Positions 6,067 through 9,569 of a stretch of 9,569 nt of DNA are shown one piece after another. Source of the stretch: Opitutia bacterium. Its GTDB lineage: Bacteria > Verrucomicrobiota > Verrucomicrobiia > Opitutales > Coraliomargaritaceae. The position numbers and the translations under genes were made by a program. The stretch covers positions 4,140 to 13,708 of the forward strand of contig DOCS01000109.1 in NCBI GenBank assembly GCA_003503355.1, written 5' to 3'. Below the pieces are notes generated by a model. That model made no database searches and had not been told where the DNA came from. It saw only the letters and a list, made by a program, of their open reading frames with translations. Numbering within the stretch: the first letter of the stretch is position 1; each line of letters begins with the position of its first letter.

Positions 6067-6927
6067 TTAATTAAAAAAGGTCTGAGCGCGTTGTAGCGCA
6101 GTAGGAAACTCGATTTGAGTGTGTTCAATTAGCAGCTTTCGGACCGAAAAAATTGCTTTGCGCAAACTTATCCCATCTTTAGCTAAAACTTTGAGACCGA
6201 GCCCACCCTCATTCAAGGGACTCGCACCAATAGCGGCATCAGCGATCTCGAGATCATGAAGCGTTTGCACCAAATCGCCCAAAGGCTTTGCCACTAAATA
6301 ATATATCCCCGCGTAGTTCCCCCCAGGATACATTTCGCGCCAATCCGATAAATCGCCACGCTCTGGCATGCAGGAAAAATTCTCATAGGACAGTAGCCTC
6401 CCTTCTCGATAGATCCGCAAACTAGAACGCCACTCTGAAAATTCGAAAAATTCACCAAAGGCCGCACGCCCCGGCGACACCACTTCACATAGTAGCACAG
6501 TCGCATCAACTGCCACGTCCAAGCGCGTCGACTGCCGCAAAACTGCAGCCTTTTGTAAAATCATCGGCGCAGGCCACACATCTAGCACCGCACCTGCCTC
6601 AACGGTATACTGCTGGTCCACTTGTGCATAACCGGAATTCATCGTATGCACACGGCAAGCGGCAGGACTAATCAGCGCTGCCTTCGCGCCCGCCGCCACA
6701 GTCGCCCGCACTTCGAGTCGGTCACCATCGAGCAAGCCGGCTGTAGGACTCGTTAAAATACTGATCGCCCAATTCTTTTCATGATACGCCTTCGCCAAAT
6801 ACAGGGGTGGCCGAACCCATTGCTCCGTGAGCCGAGAACCCACATCCGCACGCTGCGTATAAGTCAGCCGCGCACCTCCGAGCACTCCAGCGCGTGCCAC
6901 AATAGGCTCTTTAGAAACAGCAGTCAT
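6067..6927 (-). CDS. ureD: Urease accessory protein UreD (UreH)
   Basis: UreD is the scaffold that docks on apo-urease and receives UreF and UreG during nickel and CO2 insertion. From the ATG at 6927 the protein has 286 aa, normal for the family. Recognisable segments are GARLTYTQRADVGSRLTEQW at about 15-34, TSPTAGLLDGDRLEV near 60-74, ISPAACRVH near 86-94, WPAPMILQKAAVLRQ near 118-132, and SPGRAAFGEFFEFSEWR near 151-167. Some of these differ from the familiar QGG/GGD and TTPAATKxYRS forms, so it is a divergent UreD. The start is chosen because it overlaps the ureG stop (TAATG); a longer in-frame start at 6966 would lie inside ureG. Placement after ureG rather than at the operon front is common in some phyla. 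Confidence 0.9.
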   Translation of the reverse strand: MTAVSKEPIVARAGVLGGARLTYTQRADVGSRLTEQWVRPPLYLAKAYHEKNWAISILTSPTAGLLDGDRLEVRATVAAGAKAALISPAACRVHTMNSGYAQVDQQYTVEAGAVLDVWPAPMILQKAAVLRQSTRLDVAVDATVLLCEVVSPGRAAFGEFFEFSEWRSSLRIYREGRLLSYENFSCMPERGDLSDWREMYPGGNYAGIYYLVAKPLGDLVQTLHDLEIADAAIGASPLNEGGLGLKVLAKDGISLRKAIFSVRKLLIEHTQIEFPTALQRAQTFFN

Positions 6928-6929
6928 TA
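6925..6929 (-). promoter_or_regulatory. TAATG stop/start overlap coupling ureG and ureD
   Basis: On the minus strand the ureG stop TAA and ureD start ATG share one A. With no Shine-Dalgarno in the preceding bases, ureD is probably translated by ribosomes terminating on ureG, which would keep the two complex partners in step. Confidence 0.7.
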
Positions 6930-7556
6930 GGATTTGATTGCAAAGAAGCACTCCTGCTCCAGCCATGCCACGACCTCGTCGAGCCCCTTATAGCTCTTTA
7001 AGTCACAAAAAACAAAAGGACGCTCACCACGTTGAATCTTAGAATCGCGATCCATCACATCGAGATCGGCGCCGACATAGGGCGCGAGCTCGGTCTTGTT
7101 AATAATCATCAAATCTGAAAAGCGTATCGCCGGCCCGCCCTTGCGGGGAATTTTATCCCCTTCGGCGACGTCGATCACGTAGATGAAAGCATCCACTAAA
7201 TCCGGCGAAAACGTGGCCGACAAATTATCGCCACCACTCTCCAGCAACACCACTTGAGTATCTGGATGACGCGTGGTTAGGTCTTCGATCGCGATCTCAT
7301 TCATACTCGTATCATCACGAATTGCAGTATGCGGGCAGCCGCCAGTCTCGACACCTAGAATGCGGCTCGCCTCCAGCTGGCTATTCTTAACCAAGAATTG
7401 CTCATCCTCTTTGGTGTAAATATCATTGGTGATCGCCACCAACTGATAGCGCTGGTGCAACTTCTCGATCAGGCGCAGCAACAACATGCTCTTGCCCGAG
7501 CCAACGGGGCCACCAATACCAATACGGACGGGACGTGTTTGTGGAATCTCTGTCAT
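6927..7556 (-). CDS. ureG: Urease accessory GTPase UreG
   Basis: UreG is the SIMIBI-class GTPase that carries nickel from UreE to the UreD/UreF/apo-urease complex. The 209-aa protein from the ATG at 7556 has the P-loop GPVGSGKS (16-23), [15 protein letters not shown] (41-55), the metal-binding Cys74-Pro-His76 in [13 protein letters not shown], the switch region [15 protein letters not shown] (106-120), and INKTELAP (152-159) as the guanine-specificity motif. In that motif Glu replaces the usual Asp of NKxD, a conservative change at a base-contacting position. A frame extension to 7706 would overlap most of the ureF 3' end with non-family sequence and is rejected. It is 13 bases downstream of ureF. 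Confidence 0.96.
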   Translation of the reverse strand: MTEIPQTRPVRIGIGGPVGSGKSMLLLRLIEKLHQRYQLVAITNDIYTKEDEQFLVKNSQLEASRILGVETGGCPHTAIRDDTSMNEIAIEDLTTRHPDTQVVLLESGGDNLSATFSPDLVDAFIYVIDVAEGDKIPRKGGPAIRFSDLMIINKTELAPYVGADLDVMDRDSKIQRGERPFVFCDLKSYKGLDEVVAWLEQECFFAIKS

Positions 7557-7569
7557 AATAAAAAATAGA

Positions 7570-8295
7570 TTAGGAGATGAATAAACGCGAGAAAGCCGTC
7601 GCGTGGCGGGCGGATTGAATATCAAAAGCAGGGGCAAACCAGCCGGCTTCAGAACGCTCGACTTGCTGCGAACCCGCCACCCAAGCAGGCAACTGTTCGA
7701 GGCCATCGTGCAAAGCGGCTTGCGCCGATTCAGGGCTAATACGTAACAACTTCACCGACGCCGAAACAAAGTTAGCAAGGCTCTGATAGCCATACGCCAT
7801 CAAGGCCGCATCAGCCGGCACACCGAGCCGCTCAAACTGAATCGCCGAAACCACCAAATGGTGCCCGTGCACTTCTTTGGCGGCAAAGGCCCGCGCATAC
7901 TCAGCGATCAATTCACAATCTGGCCACAACTTGTTCAACAAGCGCAGACGCCCACGGCCTTGCGTCACACTTGCGCCGCGTAATTCTATGGCCCACTTCC
8001 ATGCATCAATCTCAGCATCGATTTCATGCACATCTGCCCACTCGCCTGCCGCTACGGCTTCGCGTAGAAAGCGCAAATACGGCAATTCTAGACGCGCCAA
8101 CGAAGGCCCTGCATGGGTCTTAAAAAAATGCTCTAGGTCCTTGCCCGAGGTATACCCACATGCCCCAGCCCATTGCTCGAGTCCCATCGAATGCGCATAT
8201 GCCCCAGTGGGAAACAATGGGTCAGAAATCTGCAACAATGCAGGCACCCATGCTGCGGACGTATCCTGATCGAGCGCGTTTGAAGGATTCTTCAT
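7570..8295 (-). CDS. ureF: Urease accessory protein UreF
   Basis: UreF bridges UreD and UreG and gates the GTPase during nickel insertion. With the ATG at 8295 the protein has 241 aa. The family opening is clear: [23 protein letters not shown] (about residues 21-43), matching the LLQLxSPxLPVGxFxYSxGLE pattern. The middle [17 protein letters not shown] segment and the [17 protein letters not shown] stretch (about 143-159), which fits the conserved HxxxFG..G region, follow, then the largely helical C-terminus. An alternative GTG at 8334 would start next to and read through a REP-like hairpin, so it is less likely. The 99-base gap to ureE is the widest gap between urease genes here and holds an inverted pair of hairpins. 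Confidence 0.93.
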   Translation of the reverse strand: MKNPSNALDQDTSAAWVPALLQISDPLFPTGAYAHSMGLEQWAGACGYTSGKDLEHFFKTHAGPSLARLELPYLRFLREAVAAGEWADVHEIDAEIDAWKWAIELRGASVTQGRGRLRLLNKLWPDCELIAEYARAFAAKEVHGHHLVVSAIQFERLGVPADAALMAYGYQSLANFVSASVKLLRISPESAQAALHDGLEQLPAWVAGSQQVERSEAGWFAPAFDIQSARHATAFSRLFIS

Positions 8296-8312
8296 CAGTG
8301 CGTTTAGTAGAG

Positions 8313-8332
8313 GGAAACGCTCCGTCGTTTCC
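8313..8332. repeat. REP-like hairpin E, left half of a REPIN-like pair between ureE and ureF
   Basis: Perfect 7-bp stem GGAAACG/CGTTTCC with loop CTCCGT. The loop is the exact reverse complement of that in hairpin F, 15 bases away. The stems of E and F differ at two positions with pairing retained in both, a compensatory pattern that argues for a selected or family-conserved fold. Confidence 0.8.
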
Positions 8333-8347
8333 ACACTGCTTCACCGC

Positions 8348-8367
8348 GGCAATGACGGAGCATTGCC
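8348..8367. repeat. REP-like hairpin F, right half of a REPIN-like pair between ureE and ureF
   Basis: Perfect 7-bp stem GGCAATG/CATTGCC with loop ACGGAG, the same loop as hairpin A inside the transposase gene. With E it forms an inverted pair in the transcribed ureE-ureF spacer, where it could change mRNA stability or the ratio of UreE to downstream proteins. Confidence 0.8.
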
Positions 8368-8394
8368 CTCCAAAATAAATCCGAAGAGAACATA

Positions 8395-8874
8395 CTAGTG
8401 ACTGTGCCCATTGTCATCACCGAGTGAATGCGAGTGCCCATGATCGTGGTCGTGAGAGTGACCACCCTGCTTAGCAGGCTGGAACACGCGCTGCACGCGG
8501 TCATAGTGAATATGCTCGCGATCCAACATCTGCTCTACCGCAAGATCATCCTGCACCAGCACACCCTCATCACTAAAGGAGGCCTTGAAATGTAAGTTAC
8601 CAACCATCCAGCCGATCCAGGCTGCTTGTTGCGCTCCTTTCAGTGCGATCAAAAAACAGTCCTCAGCAGTCTGCTCGATCACATAGGAATTCGTATCCGT
8701 TTCGTAAATGCAGTCGCCGTGATTCAGCGACTCGTTGAGATCAAACCCAAAGTCGGTGCCATCGGCAGCCACACCCCGCCAACGGCGACGTGCCAACTTA
8801 TGCCGATCAACTGATACGGCAATGACTGCGCGACCAGCATGTGAATGAGCGAGTGATTGAGTAATGAGTTCCAT
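8395..8874 (-). CDS. ureE: Urease nickel metallochaperone UreE with His-rich tail
   Basis: UreE stores Ni2+ and hands it to UreG. From the ATG at 8874 the product has 159 aa: an N-terminal peptide-binding-like domain (about 1-75) with ADGTDFGFDL near 37-46, then the metal-binding domain with VGNLHFKASF, where His95 matches the central dimer-interface His of known UreE proteins. HIHYDRVQ (121-128) gives two further likely ligands. The last 21 residues hold eight histidines alternating with Ser, Asp and Gly, a flexible nickel-storage tail like that of Klebsiella UreE. The start is placed 2 bases after the ureC stop, which fits tight coupling; the frame extends further upstream only inside ureC. 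Confidence 0.95.
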   Translation of the reverse strand: MELITQSLAHSHAGRAVIAVSVDRHKLARRRWRGVAADGTDFGFDLNESLNHGDCIYETDTNSYVIEQTAEDCFLIALKGAQQAAWIGWMVGNLHFKASFSDEGVLVQDDLAVEQMLDREHIHYDRVQRVFQPAKQGGHSHDHDHGHSHSLGDDNGHSH

Positions 8875-8876
8875 TT

Positions 8877-9569
8877 TTAAAATAAGAAATAGCGCTGTGC
8901 CATCGGCAGCTTTACCGCAGGCTCGCAAGTGAGCACTTCGCCATCGGCAGTCACCGTGTAAGTCTCTGGATCAATTTCGATGTCTGGCAAATAATCATTC
9001 AGCACCATATCGTGCTTTGAAATCGTGCGTGTATTCGAAACGGCACGGATCTGCTTCTTCAAATCCAGTTTTTCAGCTACGCCTGCATCGATTGCAGCTT
9101 GGCTCACAAAAGTAATCGAAGTCGTCGAAACGGCCTTACCAAAGGCAGCGAACTGGGGACGGTAGTACATCGGCTGCGGCGTTGGAATCGACGCGTTCGG
9201 ATCGCCCATATTTGCAGTCGCGATCAAGCCACCTTTTAACACGAGCTCAGGCTTCACGCCGAAGAACGCTGGCTTGAACAGTACCATATCTGCGAGCTTA
9301 CCAACCTCAAGGCTACCGACATCCGTCGCACAGCCACAGGCAATCGCAGGGTTAATTGTATACTTGGCAATGTAACGCAGCACGCGGAAATTATCTGCTG
9401 CGGTATGCGTCTCGGATTCGAGCTTACCAAACTGCTGCTTCATTTTGTCCGCGGTCTGCCAAGTGCGAATCAGCACCTCACCGACGCGGCCCATCGCCTG
9501 GCTATCGCTCGACATAATCGAGATCGCACCACGGTCGTGCAAAATGTCTTCAGCCGCGATCGTCTGTGG
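8877..9569 (-). CDS. ureC: Urease alpha subunit UreC, C-terminal 230 residues (5' end cut by window)
   Basis: This is the catalytic subunit that hydrolyses urea to ammonia and carbamate at a dinickel centre. The frame is open to the right window edge; a TTG at 9542 is internal, not a start. The visible part begins just after the mobile-flap/catalytic His region, with [28 protein letters not shown] follows, whose Asp (residue 22 of this fragment) corresponds to the Asp that ligates nickel in bacterial ureases. Then come [21 protein letters not shown] and [16 protein letters not shown], and it ends with the standard [10 protein letters not shown]. The carbamylated Lys and the His ligands lie outside the window. 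It is intact as far as seen, about 40 percent of a normal 570-aa UreC. Confidence 0.97.
   Translation of the reverse strand, partial: PQTIAAEDILHDRGAISIMSSDSQAMGRVGEVLIRTWQTADKMKQQFGKLESETHTAADNFRVLRYIAKYTINPAIACGCATDVGSLEVGKLADMVLFKPAFFGVKPELVLKGGLIATANMGDPNASIPTPQPMYYRPQFAAFGKAVSTTSITFVSQAAIDAGVAEKLDLKKQIRAVSNTRTISKHDMVLNDYLPDIEIDPETYTVTADGEVLTCEPAVKLPMAQRYFLF

Noticed and set aside
6928..6966. Longer UreD start at 6966
   Set aside because: It would lie inside ureG; the ATG at 6927 overlaps the ureG stop as TAATG and gives the normal N-terminus.
7557..7706. 50-residue N-terminal extension of UreG
   Set aside because: It overlaps the ureF coding end in another frame and has no family resemblance; the family N-terminus starts at the Met at 7556.
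9540..9542. TTG as the start of a short UreC
   Set aside because: UreC-like sequence continues in frame to the window edge (PQTIAAEDI precedes it), so this is an internal codon of a truncated view, not a short gene.

Overview
The window looks like chromosomal DNA of a Gram-negative, non-model bacterium. I lean towards a marine Verrucomicrobiota lineage (Opitutae/Puniceicoccales type), from the protein flavour, the moderate GC, the near absence of Shine-Dalgarno motifs at the starts and the REP-type hairpins typical of these genomes. This placement is an impression, not a phylogenetic result.

Left part (1-3536), all on the minus strand. Reading 5' to 3' on that strand, it holds rmuC (DNA-recombination/PD-(D/E)xK-like protein), a REP-associated Y1/HUH transposase (RAYT), a Fic-domain AMPylator-type protein with its own likely sigma70 promoter, and the start of an Smr-domain protein cut by the window edge. 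REP-like hairpins lie upstream of the RAYT conserved core and also inside its reading frame.

Middle (3537-5291). Two plus-strand genes, an exported SOUL/heme-binding family protein and peptide deformylase (def), are followed by about 370 bp without a convincing gene. That gap holds a short reading frame that looks like a secreted-protein N-terminus without an ATG, and a 10-bp inverted repeat.

Right part (5292-9569), all on the minus strand, is a urease maturation operon in the order ureC (C-terminal part only), ureE, ureF, ureG, ureD, nikM. UreC is the catalytic subunit, UreE the Ni chaperone with a His-rich tail, UreF/UreG/UreD the GTP-dependent Ni-insertion complex, and the last gene a NikM/CbiM-type ECF nickel-uptake component with a PDGLE tail. 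Nickel uptake, storage, delivery and the apo-enzyme are thus in one transcription unit. ureAB must lie beyond the right edge. No ECF ATPase or T component is present here.

The most interesting signal is a family of six short perfect hairpins with a shared CTCC-type six-base loop, arranged as three inverted pairs: one inside the RAYT gene, one around its 5' end, and one between ureE and ureF. This looks like a REP/REPIN system with its own transposase, including an in-frame REP pair inside the transposase gene.
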